Shown one piece after another: positions 52,765 to 63,689 of a stretch of DNA of 64,000 nucleotides. The stretch covers positions 1,798,001 to 1,862,000 of the forward strand of contig NZ_CP091056.1 of assembly GCF_021535045.1 (NCBI RefSeq), given 5' to 3'. Both the position numbers and the translations under genes were made by a program. The first letter of the stretch is position 1, and each line of letters opens with the position of its first letter. The notes beneath the pieces were generated by a model. That model did no database searches. It was not told the DNA's origin and was given only the letters and a program-made list of their open reading frames with translations. The stretch comes from Ornithinimicrobium sp. INDO-MA30-4. Lineage in GTDB: Bacteria; Actinomycetota; Actinomycetes; Actinomycetales; Dermatophilaceae.

Positions 52765-53568
52765 TCAGAGTTGTCTGTCGGTTAAGACAGGGAATCGCTC
52801 GCGCCATGCATCAACATCATCTGGGTCGATCTGCACCGACAGCACTTCTTCGTCGGTGCCAGCTTCGGCCAAGACCTCGCCCTGAGGATCAATGATCGCG
52901 CTGTGTCCGCCCATTGTTGTTCCAGCATGAGTGCCAGCGGTGTTACACGCCACCACAAACGCTTGATTCTCGATGGCGCGGGCTCGTAGCAGCGTGCGCC
53001 AGGCTTCGACGCGAGCGAGCGGCCAGGCTGCCGGGATGACAAACATCTGGGCTCCGAGGTCGACCTGCACCCGGTATAACTCGGGGAAACGCAGGTCATA
53101 GCAGGTCGACAAACCGACGGTCAGTTCGTCCATTGGCGCAGGCAAGTCGGTGACGACGACGTCCGCACCAGCCTCCATCAGTGCCGGTTCACCCTCGCCA
53201 AAACCAAAACGGTGGATCTTGCGGTATGTCGCTTCGATCTCCCCGTCTGGTCCCAGCACGACGCTGGTGTTCCAGATGCCTCGACCTTCAACGCCAGTCT
53301 CAGTGGGGTGATGTTCCACCACCGATCCGGTATGCAGGACGACGCCGGTGTCGCGGGCCACCTCGGCTAGCGCTTGGGTGACTTCGCCATCGACCTGCTG
53401 CTCGCGCTCACCCCACGATCGGTAGTCGAAGCCGCCGGCACTCCATAGCTCTGGCAGGACAACAAGGTCGTGATCGGCGTTCGCTCGCACCAACCCAGCC
53501 ACCCGCTCGGTGCGCTGAGCGACCGACTCGTCATCGCCATACCCCAGTTGGATCACGCAGATTCTCAT
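52765..53568 (-). CDS. Carbon-nitrogen hydrolase (nitrilase superfamily)
   Basis: Intact, 267 residues. The catalytic triad is visible: Glu in VVLPELWSAGG, Lys in YRKIHRFGFGEG and Cys in VGLSTCYDLRFPELYR. NTAGTHAGTTMGGHSAIIDP is the C-terminal substrate loop. Nit2/omega-amidase or deaminated-glutathione amidase-like activity is the nearest expectation, but not certain. ATG overlaps the CopD/CtaG stop by 4 nt. Confidence 0.93.
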   Translation of the reverse strand: MRICVIQLGYGDDESVAQRTERVAGLVRANADHDLVVLPELWSAGGFDYRSWGEREQQVDGEVTQALAEVARDTGVVLHTGSVVEHHPTETGVEGRGIWNTSVVLGPDGEIEATYRKIHRFGFGEGEPALMEAGADVVVTDLPAPMDELTVGLSTCYDLRFPELYRVQVDLGAQMFVIPAAWPLARVEAWRTLLRARAIENQAFVVACNTAGTHAGTTMGGHSAIIDPQGEVLAEAGTDEEVLSVQIDPDDVDAWRERFPVLTDRQL

Positions 53569-55548
53569 GGCGACATCCTCTTCAGTTGTTCGTTGTATGC
53601 GGCCAACTCGGCATCGTCGTCGCGATCAGCCTGACGGTCGGTCCGCTTGGCTTCGCGCTCGTCGGAGGCGAGCCAGTCTTTGGTCACCAAGAGCGCAAGC
53701 ACCATGGTGGGCAACTCGCCGATGCCCCAGGCGATAGTGCCGCCCAGTTGCTGGTCGACGAGCAAGTCATCAACCCAGGCAATGTCGATGGTTTTGAAGA
53801 ACTCTGGGGCTAGCAGCCAGGTGCCCTGCATCAGCGCCAAGCCAAAGAAGGCGTGGGCGGCCAGCGTGGCCAGCAAGACGATGAGGCGCAGCGGCGCGGG
53901 CCATTTGGCGGGGCCGGGATCGGTGCCGATCAGCGACCAGACAAAGGTGTAGCCCACTAGCAAGAAGTGGAAGGTCATCAGAATGTGGCCGGTATGCGTG
54001 CGCAGCGCCAACTCCAGCGCGCCGCTCAATAGAAGCCGACGAGGCTGCCAAAGAACAGCACACCAGCGACCACTGGGTTGGCGATGAAGGCTGCATAGCG
54101 GGAGTGCACGACCGCCAGCAACACTTCGCGGGCGCCCAGTGTTCTGTCTTTGCGCTTGGGCAGCGTGCGCAGCGCCAAGGTGATGGGGGTGCCAAGGACC
54201 AGGAAAATGGGCACGGCCATCATCAACGCCATGTGCATCACCATGTGCATCGAAAACAGCACTCGGCCATAGACCCCAGGAGCGCCGTTGGTGATGTAGA
54301 TGAAGATCAGCCAGCCGATCATCCACAGGATGGTCGCGCTCATGGACCAACGATCCCCGCGGCGGCGCATCTTGATGACGCCAGCCAGATAGAGGCCCAT
54401 GGCAAAAGCGCGGTCAGCAAGAAGAGCCAGTTCAACTCCCACACGGTCAGCCACGACGAAGCCTCAAGTGGTGGGGGTGATCGGAAGCCAGTCAGCGCAA
54501 AGGCCGGATCGCTGAGCCCAGACTCATCGAGCAGTGGTGGAGGCGTGCGGCTCAGCGTGACGGCCACACCAATCGCGGCACCCATCACCACAATCTCTGA
54601 GGTGGCCAGACGGGCAAACGCGCCCGGCTTGTCGACGCCGCGATCAATGATGCGGCGACGCTGGGTCCAGCCAAACCAGCCCAGGACGGCCATCAGCGCT
54701 GTCTTGGCAAAGATCAGCAACCAATAGGAGCTGCCGAGGTCGGACCAATCGTCCGCAGACTGCAGGGCAAACAGCACACCAGAGAAGCCCACGGCGATGA
54801 AGCACCACAGCGCCATCGTTGAATAGCGCTCCACCGTGACCTTGAGCGCCTTGCCCAGTTGGGGGCGCAGCATCAGCAGGGCGATCAGGCCACCGGCCCA
54901 CAGGGTCACGCCCAGCAGGTGCAAGCCAAGGGCAGTGACTGCCGTTTCGTGGCCCTCGGCATCGCCAGAGTGACCGGTGTAGGCGACCGGCATCAACGCT
55001 CCGACGGCCAAAGCGCCCGCCCAGGCCAGTCCGTTGCGAGTGCGAACGCTGCCGGCCATCAGCACCACGCCGATGACCAGGATGACCTCAATCAACTGGT
55101 AGCGAAAGAGGTCGATTGCCAGCACGTTGACAAAGAAGTTGTCGATGAAACCTGGCGTGCTCAGCGCCTGGCCAGAGCCTTCAGCGAACGAGAAGACCAA
55201 CTTCACGGCGGCGGCGAGCGCCCAAACAATGGCGGTCAAAGCTGCTGCACGGGCCGCTGACTCGCGGCGATGTGAGTGCCGACCCTCTGGCACCAGGAAG
55301 CCACCAACAACCAGCAAGCCAACCGTGACGGCTGCCGCAGCATCGTGCAACACTCCAACCACAATCATCCCCCAGCGGACCAAGGGGCCAACATCGCCGA
55401 GCAGCAACTCAGCGGTCGCACCACTCCACGCGGCGAGCGGCAGGGCTAACGTCAGTGCAGACGCGACGAGGACTGCGACCGGCAACCACCGCATACCTGG
55501 CGGGTTGGAGGTCTCAGCCGAGTTCGGCTGTTGAGTCAGTGTGGCCAC
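53565..55548 (-). CDS. CopD-CtaG fusion: copper transport/cytochrome c oxidase assembly protein (frameshifted)
   Basis: About 661 residues. Residues to about 340 are a CopD-like domain with about eight helices (VVGVLHDAAAAVTVGLLVVG, LHLLGVTLWAGGLIALLML with conserved His). From about 400 a Caa3_CtaG domain follows (MSATILWMIGWLIFIYITNG; MHMVMHMALMMAVPIFLVLG with clustered Met/His; GHILMTFHFLLVGYTFVWSL). This fusion is standard in actinobacteria and handles copper for the CuA/CuB sites. Breaks lie near 54400 and 54030. Confidence 0.92.
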
Positions 55549-55661
55549 ACCTTCATCGTAGAGACCGAATCTGAATCAGTTATCACTGCGTCCAGGGCAC
55601 CAATTGACACAACCCACTCAAAATACGCCCATAACTGCCACACCTGGATAGGCTGCCCATC

Positions 55662-56552
55662 ATGACGATTAACCCGTCCCCACCCACCGAGCTTGTTGAT
55701 CTCGTCGAGGCCTACCGGCTGGCGTTGCGCTCATTTCTCGATGTGGGGCATGGGGTGTCTGCTGACGGCTATCTTGAGCAAACCTGCTGCCCTGGGTGGA
55801 CCGTGCACGATCAGATCTCGCACATCGCCTCGTTGGAGGACTACTTTGACGGCGGTGAATACCCCGAGGTCGAGTTGCCGAATACAGAGCACGTGAACTC
55901 AGACTTCGCCCGCTTCGTCGAGTATGGCGTGCAGGCCCGGCGCGCTACCCCCACCAGCGAGGTGCTGGCGGAGTTAGAAACGCTCCTTCACAACCGGATA
56001 TCCACGCTGACTAACCCGGACCTCACGCTGGAATCGATGGTCCGCGGCCCGGGCGGCCGGGAGATCACCCTGGGTGACCTGCTGGGCCGCCGCCTCGTTG
56101 ACCTGTTTGTCCATGAGCAAGACATCCGGGAAGCGATCGGCCGCATCGGCAACCTCGACAGCCCCGCTGCCGCTCATTTCATGCACCGCATCGTCGATGC
56201 GTTCCCCATCGTTGTGCCCAAGCGGCTCGACCTGCCCGCCGGCGTCTCTGTCATTGTCGAGAGCACCGGCCCGGTGACTGGTCGGGTCGGTGTGCGGATG
56301 GCCCACGACGAGGACGAAAATGTCGTGGCCCACCCGCTCTTTACCGGCGATGGCGTGACAGCTGCGACTGACTTGGCTGACCAGGGCACCCACCCTGACC
56401 AGGAAGTCCGCACCGTCACGATCAGTATGTCGACAGATGCCCTCACCCGACGCGCTGCGGGCCGCCGTTCCACAGCAGACACTGCCTACCGAGTCGTGGG
56501 CGATGAGGACATCGCTGAGCGGGTGCTGAGCGCTCTGACGATCATTCGCTGA
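55662..56552 (+). CDS. Maleylpyruvate isomerase-family mycothiol-dependent protein (DinB-like)
   Basis: Intact, 296 residues. The MDMPI_N/DinB_2 helical domain has CCPGWTVHDQISHIASLEDY (metal-binding His) and LVDLFVHEQDIREAIGR (second metal-binding His). The C-terminal domain of about 110 residues resembles an SCP2-like fold. Such proteins use mycothiol, which is confined to Actinomycetota. Substrate unknown. Confidence 0.88.
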   Translation: MTINPSPPTELVDLVEAYRLALRSFLDVGHGVSADGYLEQTCCPGWTVHDQISHIASLEDYFDGGEYPEVELPNTEHVNSDFARFVEYGVQARRATPTSEVLAELETLLHNRISTLTNPDLTLESMVRGPGGREITLGDLLGRRLVDLFVHEQDIREAIGRIGNLDSPAAAHFMHRIVDAFPIVVPKRLDLPAGVSVIVESTGPVTGRVGVRMAHDEDENVVAHPLFTGDGVTAATDLADQGTHPDQEVRTVTISMSTDALTRRAAGRRSTADTAYRVVGDEDIAERVLSALTIIR

Positions 56553-56574
56553 GCGCCCAGCCACCCTGCCGGCC

Positions 56575-57410
56575 TCAGCTGTAGCTGGCCAGGCTTTCGA
56601 ACTTGGGTTGAGAGGCTTCGTCGGCCACGGCTGCAGCACCAACCGAAGCGGCCACCTTGAGCGCGTCTTCGTGTGACTGTCCCTGCAGCAGCGCCAGCGT
56701 TAGCGCCGCGCAGAACGAGTCGCCAGCACCAACAGAGTTGACGGCCTTGGCCTTAACGGCAGGCACCTCAGCGGTGACTTCGCCGTTGACGACCATGGTT
56801 GCCCCTTGGAGCCATAGGTGACACAGACCAACGGGTGGTCCTTCAGCGCCGGGATCAACTCATATTCGGTCTCGTTGACAATCACCAAGTCTGCGCGGTC
56901 AAACACCTCCTGAGCCAACTCGACCGCAGGGGCGGCGTTGATGGCATAGAACCCCTTGGCCTTAGCTGCCAACTCAACGGCCAACTCCATCGAGGTCTCG
57001 AGTTGGGTGAGCACGGCCTCGTCCTCAGCAAACTCGATCCCTTCGAGCGTTGCGTCCGCGTTGGCCCCCGGGCAGACTGCGATCTGGTTTTCGCTCTCGG
57101 CGTCCACCACGATCAAGGCGGTGCCGGTGGCCTCTGAGCTCGTCGTGATCCCAGAAATATCGACCCCAGCCTCGCTGAGCGCTTCCTTCATCCAGGTGCC
57201 CGTGTCATCGTCGCCAACCGCGCCAATCATCCGGACCTGACCGCCAAGGCGAGCCGCCGCAGCAGCCTGGTTGGCCCCCTTGCCGCCAGGCTCACGACGC
57301 AACGTGCCGCCGCCAATCGTCTCGCCGGGTCCAGGCAATCGCTCGGTCACGGCAGTGATGTCGGCGTTGATGCTGCCAACAACGGTCAACCGGGTCTGGG
57401 GCTGGCTCAT
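56575..57410 (-). CDS. rbsK: Ribokinase (frameshifted)
   Basis: About 278 residues, PfkB family. VVGSINADITAVTERLPGPG and GGKGANQAAAAARLGG are the N-terminal signature, VNETEYELIPAL is the mid-domain, and NSVGAGDSFCAALTLAL carries the catalytic Asp and anion hole (GAGD). One break lies near 56800. It phosphorylates ribose to ribose 5-phosphate and is divergent from a nucleoside hydrolase that would supply ribose. Confidence 0.93.
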
Positions 57411-57509
57411 CGGCGTTGCTCTCCACTTCGTTGGGGGTGTCGATTAGTGGCCCAGCCTAGCGCTAGCCTGCTGGGTGAGAACATGCCCTTTATCAACGGA
57501 GACTCAACG

Positions 57510-58473
57510 ATGACTTCCCCGATCGCCTTCCCGTCTACTTCGACATCGACACCGGTGTTGACGACGCCCTTGCCCTGGCTTATCTGCTGGCCTCCCCGAA
57601 GCCGACATTCTGGGCATCGGCACGGTCAGCGGCAACATCGACGCTGAGCAGGCAGCCGTCAACACCATGAACTTGCTGGGTTTGGCTAGCCGCACAGAGA
57701 TTCCGGTGGCGATTGGCGCTCACGATCCGATTGCTGGGTCCTACAACGGCGGCGCACCACACGTGCACGGCAACAACGGGATCGGCGACATCGAGATCCC
57801 GGATGCAGGTTTGTCCGCGGTGGAAGAAACCGCCGCCGAGATGATGATCCGCCTCTCACACGAGCGTTCCGGCGAATTGGTCATCATCGCAGTCGGCCCG
57901 CTGACCAACCTTGGCGTCGCGCTGGAGCAAGACCCCACGCTGCCCAGCCGGGTCAAGGAAGTTGTCGTGATGGGCGGCGCAGCCAAGGTCCCCGGCAACC
58001 TTTCCCCTGTCGGCGAAGCCAACATTTACAACGACCCCGAGGCCGCAGCGGCCGTCGTGGACGCTGACTGGGACGTTGTTTTGGTCCCGCTCGACATCAC
58101 TCTTGAGCACGTCGTCGAGGAGTCCGACCGCATCGCGTTGCTGCAGTCGCCCTCGGAGCTCAACCAGGCGCTGGGCAAGATCATGGAGCACTACTACAGC
58201 TTCTATGTCGCTGAGTATGGCCGTCCCAGCAGCGCCTTGCACGACCCGCTGGCCGTGGCGCTGGCTTTGGGCACGATCAAGGCCACGTTGGCTCCGGCCG
58301 TGCACACCGTCGTTGATGCCACCCACGGCCCAGGCCGCGGACAGACCATTTGTGACCTGCGTGGCCAGCGTCTTGGCCCGGTGGACCAGGACGGCGCTCG
58401 CACCCGGGTGGTCCTCGAAACCGACCGCCCCTTGGCTGGTCACATGATGGAGCGGTTGCTCCTCAACAAGTAG
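57510..58473 (+). CDS. Inosine-uridine preferring nucleoside hydrolase (frameshifted)
   Basis: About 322 residues from ATG 57510 with GGAG upstream. The rebuilt N-terminus MTSPDRLPVYFDIDTGVDDA contains the Ca2+-binding DxDxGxDD. PHVHGNNGIGD, VIIAVGPLTNLGVAL, VVMGGAAKVPGNLSPVGEAN and LHDPLAVALAL (final Ca2+ ligand Asp) complete the active site. Two deletions in C-runs are evident (57517-57520 and 57594-57597). It cleaves ribonucleosides to base plus ribose. Confidence 0.93.
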
Positions 58474-58504
58474 TCCACCCGCAGTCGCGAACACTGCAAA
58501 CAGC

Positions 58505-58539
58505 GAGCGCGGTCGGGCCAAGTTGGCCCGACCGCGCTC
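58505..58539. terminator. Bidirectional hairpin terminator
   Basis: A 16-bp perfect inverted repeat (GAGCGCGGTCGGGCCA and complement) with a 3-nt loop is followed by CTTTGCTG on the plus strand. It lies between the convergent nucleoside hydrolase and membrane protein genes. Confidence 0.9.
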
Positions 58540-58563
58540 TTTGCTGTAATCCGATCTTTGCCT

Positions 58564-59004
58564 TTACCGCGCTCTGTCGTGAATCAGCAGAGAAACAACG
58601 AAGGTCAGCACGATGGCTCCCGAAGCAACCACCAGCCACAAGCCCGGCGCCCAATCCAGCACCAACAGGCCAACCGCACCAACACCAGCGACAACCATCG
58701 CCGCCTGTCCAGCCTGCTTGGTTGCGGTGTAGTGCACCATCCGCTCGGCGCCGTCGGCCTCTTGGCCAGACACCAAGCGAGCCGTCGGCGTCAGACGCAT
58801 CGAGACGTCCTGCAGCAGCGCATACCCAATCAGCACCCCAGCGCTAATCAAGGCTCCTTGGGGTTGCCCGGGATAGCCCAAACACCAGCACCACGACGGC
58901 GGCCGCGAAGCAGAGCGCGATAAAGATGCGGTGCTTCAGTGGCATCTTGCGGCGCGGCTGGGCTTCGCCGCGGCCTTGGGCTGGGCCGGAGTATTGTCAG
59001 CCAT
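58564..59004 (-). CDS. Three- to four-helix membrane protein of unknown function (frameshifted)
   Basis: About 147 residues from ATG 59004. A Pro/Ala/Lys-rich start (MADNTPAQPKAAAKP) is followed by a helix (IFIALCFAAAVVVLVFG), then ALISAGVLIGYALLQDVSMR and two further helices (AAMVVAGVGAVGLLVLDW; LVVASGAIVLTFVVSLLI). Two indels lie near 58945 and 58880. The start is 3 nt after the E2 stop, so it is the last gene of the dehydrogenase operon. No known domain. Confidence 0.72.
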
Positions 59005-59007
59005 CGC

Positions 59008-60350
59008 TCAGCCCCACACCAACGCACGGCTCGGGTCTGACATCAGGGCAGCCAGGTCAGCCAAGAACTTCGATCCCAACTCACCATCAATCAGTCGGTG
59101 GTCAAACGACATCGACAACTGAGTGATCCAGCGCGGCACAATCTCGTCCTCGCCAGCAGCGTTAGTGACCACCCACGGTTGCTTGCGAATCGCGCCAAAG
59201 CAGACGATGGCCGACTCACCGGGGTTGATGATCGGCGTGCCCGTGTCGATGCCAAAGACACCAACGTTGGTGATCGTGATGGTGCCGCCAGACATGTCGG
59301 CGGGCTGGGTGCGCCCTGACTTCGCCGTCGAGATCAGTTCACCCAGCGCATCCGCCATCTCGCGCAGGTTCATCTGGTCTGCGTCCTTGATGTTGGGCAC
59401 GATCAGACCACGAGGGTAGCCGCAGCGATCCCAAGGTTCACGTAGTGGCGCTGCACGATCTCTTGCGCCTGCTCATCCCAGACAGCATTGACGCCCGGGT
59501 TTCGCTTCAACGCCACCGTCATCGCCTTGGCCAGCACCAGCAATGGGCTGACCTTGATGTCGCGGAACTCGCGATCACCCTTTAGCCGCTCCACCAATTC
59601 CATCGTGGCGGTGGCATCAATGGTGATGAATTCGGTGACGTGCGGCGCGGTGAAGGCCGAAGCCACCATCGCGTTGGCCGTCATCTTGCGCACGCCCTTA
59701 ACCGGGGTACGCGTCTCGCGCTGACCGTCCGAGCGCGCGATGGCTGGTGCCGAGGGACGAGACGGGGCCTCGTTCGCCTGAGCCTCGTTCGCCTGAACCT
59801 CGTCTGCTCCAGCCTTTGCGCCGCCAGCCAAGAACGCATCAACATCGCTGCGCATGATGACGCCATCTTCGCGGGTCGCAGTGACCTCGTTGATGTCGAC
59901 GCCCTGCTGCTTGGCATACTTGCGCACCGGCGGCTTGGCCTTCGACTTCACCACGACGGGCTCTGGCTCAGGCTCGGCTTCGGCTGGCAGTGCCGTGCTC
60001 TTGCGACGACGGCGAGCCGTGGAGCCCTCCGACGCGCCATAGCCGACCAGGATGGCCTCACGCTTGGGGGCTTCGCCCTTGGCAACCGGCTCGTCCGGCG
60101 CACTGGGCCCATCAGACCCATCGTCAATGTCGATGATGGGGGTGCCAACTTCAATGGTGTCGCCCTCAGCGACGAGCAGCGCCCGCACCGTCCCGTCATA
60201 CGGGATCGGCAGTTCAACCAGCGACTTGGCGGTCTCTACTTCAACCACGATGTCGTTGGTGGTGACCTGGTCGCCTTCTTTGACCTTCCAGGTGACGATC
60301 TCTGCTTCGACCAGGCCTTCGCCGGGGTCGGGGAGTTTAAATTGCGGCAC
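59008..60350 (-). CDS. 2-oxo acid dehydrogenase complex E2 (dihydrolipoamide acyltransferase, frameshifted)
   Basis: About 447 residues. Lipoyl domain 1-80 with Lys42 in VEVETAKSL as the lipoylation site. A peripheral subunit-binding domain is at about 143-178 (RKYAKQQGVDINEVTATRED). The catalytic domain from about 220 ends SMSFDHRLIDGELGSKF with the His and Asp of the CoA-dependent acyltransferase. An Ala/Glu/Asn-rich linker contains repeated QANEA units. One break lies at about 59401. Branched-chain versus pyruvate specificity is not certain; a single lipoyl domain and the E1 subunits favour the branched-chain type. Confidence 0.93.
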
Positions 60351-60363
60351 GATAACTCCAGTC

Positions 60364-61347
60364 TCAGTGGGCCATCAGGGTGTCGACCCCGTGCAAAATA
60401 CGGTCAAGGTCGGGCAAGAATTGCTCTTCGTGACGGCTGGGCGGGTAGGGATGTTGTATCCGCCGACGCGCAGCACCGGGGCTTCTAGGTTGTAAAGCAC
60501 TCCTGCTGCACGAGGGCCGCCAACTCGGCGCTCATCCCGACAAACGTCTGTGCCTCATTGGCCACCATGCAGCGACCGGTCTTGTTCACCGAGGCCACGA
60601 TGGTGTCCACATCCAGCGGCGACAAGGACCGCAGATCAACGACCTCCATCGACGGCCCGCCGTCCTGAGCGCTGGCCTGAGCGGCCGCGAGCGCCACCTT
60701 GGTCATCGGCCCATAGGTCAGCACGGTCACGTCGTGGCCGGGCGCCCGAACCACAGCTTCATGCAGGTCATAGGGCGCTTCTTCGCCCATCTCGATGAAT
60801 CCGCGCTCGTGATAGCGGCGCTTGGGCTCATAAAAGATCACCGGGTCATCACTGGCAATCGCCTGCTGCATCATCCAGTAGGCGTCTTCTGGCGTTGAGC
60901 AGGTGACAACCCGCAACCCAGCGGTATGCGCAAAGTAGGCCTCGTTGGACTCGCTGTGGTGTTCGACCGCACCGATGCCGCCGCCATACGGGATGCGGAT
61001 AACCAACGGCACTCGCAACTTGCCGAGTGAGCGGTTGTGCATCTTGGCGACTTGGCTGACGATCTGGTCAAACGCTGGATAGACAAAGCCATCAAACTGG
61101 ATCTCGACAACCGGCCGATAGCCGCGCAGGGCCAAGCCAACAGCCGTGCCGAGGATGCCCGCTTCAGCCAGCGGCGTGTCGACAACTCGGTCCTCACCGA
61201 AGTCCTTTGCAGACCCTCGGTGATCCGGAAAACACCACCGAGTTTGCCGACGTCTTCGCCCATCAGCAGCACCTTGGGGTCTGCTTCCATGGCTGCGCGC
61301 ATGCCAGCGGTCAGGGCCTTGGCGATCGTCATCTTCTGTTCAGTCAT
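60364..61347 (-). CDS. 2-oxo acid dehydrogenase E1 beta subunit (frameshifted)
   Basis: About 327 residues. MTIAKALTAGMRAAMEADPK, LLMGEDVGKLGGVFRITEGL, VVEIQFDGFVYPAFDQIVSQ, GGGIGAVEHHSESNEAYFAH and VIFYEPKRRYH follow the family in order. Breaks lie near 61200, 60495 (TTT for TTTT) and 60449 (CCC for CCCC). Restored, the C-terminus reads ECFYNLEAPVLRVGG...LPDLDRILHGVDTLMAH and stops at 60364. The start overlaps the E1 alpha stop. Confidence 0.93.
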
Positions 61348-62502
61348 CGTCAAACCCCGCTTGGTAGGCCGCGAACTCGGCTGCTTCGCGCTCAATGAGC
61401 GGGTGCGGCTCGGCGTAGGCGTGCGCGAACATCTCTTCGTGTGGTGGGTTGGGCATCTGCTGGCAACTGCGCCGCAACTTCGCGGCCAGGTCCGATGCTT
61501 CCGCGTCGATCCCGGCGATCCACTCATCATCAATCACCCCGCGCTCAAGCAGGTGCTTGCGCATCCGGTCGATCGGGTCCTTGGCGCGCCAGAGGTCGAC
61601 TTCTTCGTTGATGCGATATTTCGTCGGGTCATCCGAGCTGGTGTGGGCCCCCATCCGATAGGTGAAGGCCTCAATCAACGTCGGTCCATCTCCGCCGCGA
61701 GCACGATCCAGCGCCGCCTTGCTGACGGCCAGACATGCGATGACGTCATTGCCATCGACGCGCACGCCCGGCAAGCCGAAGCCATCAGCCCTGCGATAGG
61801 GCGGGATGGTGAACTGCCGGTCATTGGGCTCAGAGATAGCCCAGTGGTTGTTTTGCACATAGAAAACGACAGGTGCTTGGGTGACCGCCGCAAAAACGAG
61901 GGCTTCGTTGTAGTCGCCCTGCGCGGTGCCGCCGTCGCCGGTGAAGGCCATCGCGGCCGTGTCGCGGTCCGGGTCACCAGTGCCAACATCGCCGTCGCGC
62001 TGGATGCCCATTGCATACCCCGTGGCATGCAGCATCTGGTTGCCGATGACGATCGTGTAGAGGTGGAAGTTGTTCTCGTTCGAGTCCCAGCCACCGTGGT
62101 TGACGCCGCGATACATGCCCAACAAGTTGATCGGGTCAACGCCCTTGCACCAGGCCACGCCGTGCTCGCGATAGCCGGGGAAGGCATAGTCCTGAGTCCG
62201 CATCGCCCGACCGGCACCGACTTGGGCTGCCTCTTGGCCCAGCAGTGAAGGCCACAACCCAACTCACCTTGGCGTTGCAAAGCAAAGCCTTCGGAGTCGA
62301 CCCGGCGCACCAGGATCAGGTCTCGCAGCAGTCCCCGCAGCTCATCATCAGTCAGCGCATCGGCATACTCCGCGTACACCTTGTTGGTGTCCGTGATCGG
62401 AACCCGGTTGCCCTCGGCATCCAGGAACTGCACCATGTCTGGGCCGCCATCAGTGACATCTCGCACTGGGGGCTCATGCGCTGCGACGTCGTTGTCGCTC
62501 AC
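61340..62502 (-). CDS. 2-oxo acid dehydrogenase E1 alpha subunit (frameshifted)
   Basis: About 387 residues. The thiamine diphosphate motif starts GDGGTAQGDYNEALVFAAVT and ends NNHWAIS, as in the GDG-x-NN consensus. GQEAAQVGAGRAMRTQDYAF and TYRMGAHTSSDDPTKYR (phosphorylation-loop equivalent) are conserved. It decarboxylates the 2-oxo acid and reductively acylates E2. One break lies near 62260. ATG 62502 overlaps the aminotransferase stop in ATGA. Confidence 0.93.
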
Positions 62503-63628
62503 GATTGAACTCCTTTGTCTCGTTGAACCCTGCTCACGCTATCGCGGAAGTCTGACGCCACGTGGATGAGGAGGTCGTTGGCCTCCGGCTCGCCAATCGT
62601 GGCGCGCACGCCCTCCCCGGCAAACGGTCGAACGGTCAACCCCTTTTCTGCTGCGGCAGCAGCAGTCGAGGGCGGCATCGCCGAGCGGGAACCAAACGAA
62701 GTTGGCTTGGGTCGCGGGAATCGTCCAGCCCTGCTCCAACAGCGCCGCTCGCACCCGGTCGCGCTCGACGACGAGCGAGTCAACGCGCTCTTGCAATTCG
62801 TCGAATGCATCCAGGCTGGCGATCGCGGCCTGTTGCGCCAGGTCGCTAACCCCGAACGGGGTGGCTGCCTTGCGCAGTGCCGTGGCAACTTCCACCGGCG
62901 CCACCGCATACCCAATCCGCAGGCCAGCGAGCCCGTAAGCCTTGGAGAAGGTCCGCAGCACGGCCACGTTGGGATAGTCAGCGGCCAGAGCGAGCGCGTC
63001 CGGAGCCTCAGGGTCGGTGTTGAACTCCAGGTAGGCCTCATCAATCACCACCAGCGTCTCGCTGGGCACCTCAGCTAAGGTCGCGCAGCGCAGCGCCGGA
63101 GATCGAGGGGCCGGTCGGGTTGTTGGGCGTGCAGATCAGCACCAGTCGGGTGCGGGCACTGATCGCGGCCGCCATCGCCTCCAAGTCGTGCTCAGCCGCG
63201 TCGGTGAGCGGCACCGCCACGCTGGTCGCGCCGGCCAGCGCCGCAATGATCGGGTATGCCTCAAACGAGCGCCACGCGTAGACCACCTCATCGCCTGGCT
63301 CGCAGGTGATCATCATCAGTTGCCCCAGCACGCCGACGCTGCCGGTGCCGGTGGCCACCCGCTCAGACGCGACGTTAAACCGTTGCGCGATCGCCTCGGT
63401 GAGTGCCGTGACGGCCATGTCCGGGTAGCGGTTGACCTGCTGGGCCGCCGTGGTGATCGCCTCGAGCACCGAGGGCAGCGGCGGGTAGGGATTCTCGTTA
63501 GAACTGATCTTGTAGGAAGGCCCACCAGCAGGCCCACTGGCTGGCTTGCCCGGTTTGTAAGCAGGGACCGCGGCCAAAGTGCCTCGGAGTCGCACGGTGG
63601 CTGGCTGTTGCTGCGGGTCCTCGTTCAT
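62499..63628 (-). CDS. HisC-like aminotransferase (histidinol-phosphate or aromatic type, frameshifted)
   Basis: About 376 residues. [44 protein letters not shown] and [20 protein letters not shown] (Schiff-base Lys) are standard. The end ([20 protein letters not shown]) has the carboxylate-binding Arg. Breaks lie near 63070 and 62670. It is first in the operon with E1 alpha, E1 beta and E2 and no his genes are near, so it may act as an aromatic or branched-chain amino acid transaminase (as for mycobacterial Pat) rather than in histidine synthesis. Confidence 0.88.
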
Positions 63629-63689
63629 ACACGCAGGCTAACGCCGAGTCATACGGTCTGCGCACAGGCACTCATGTAAACCTGGTGGC

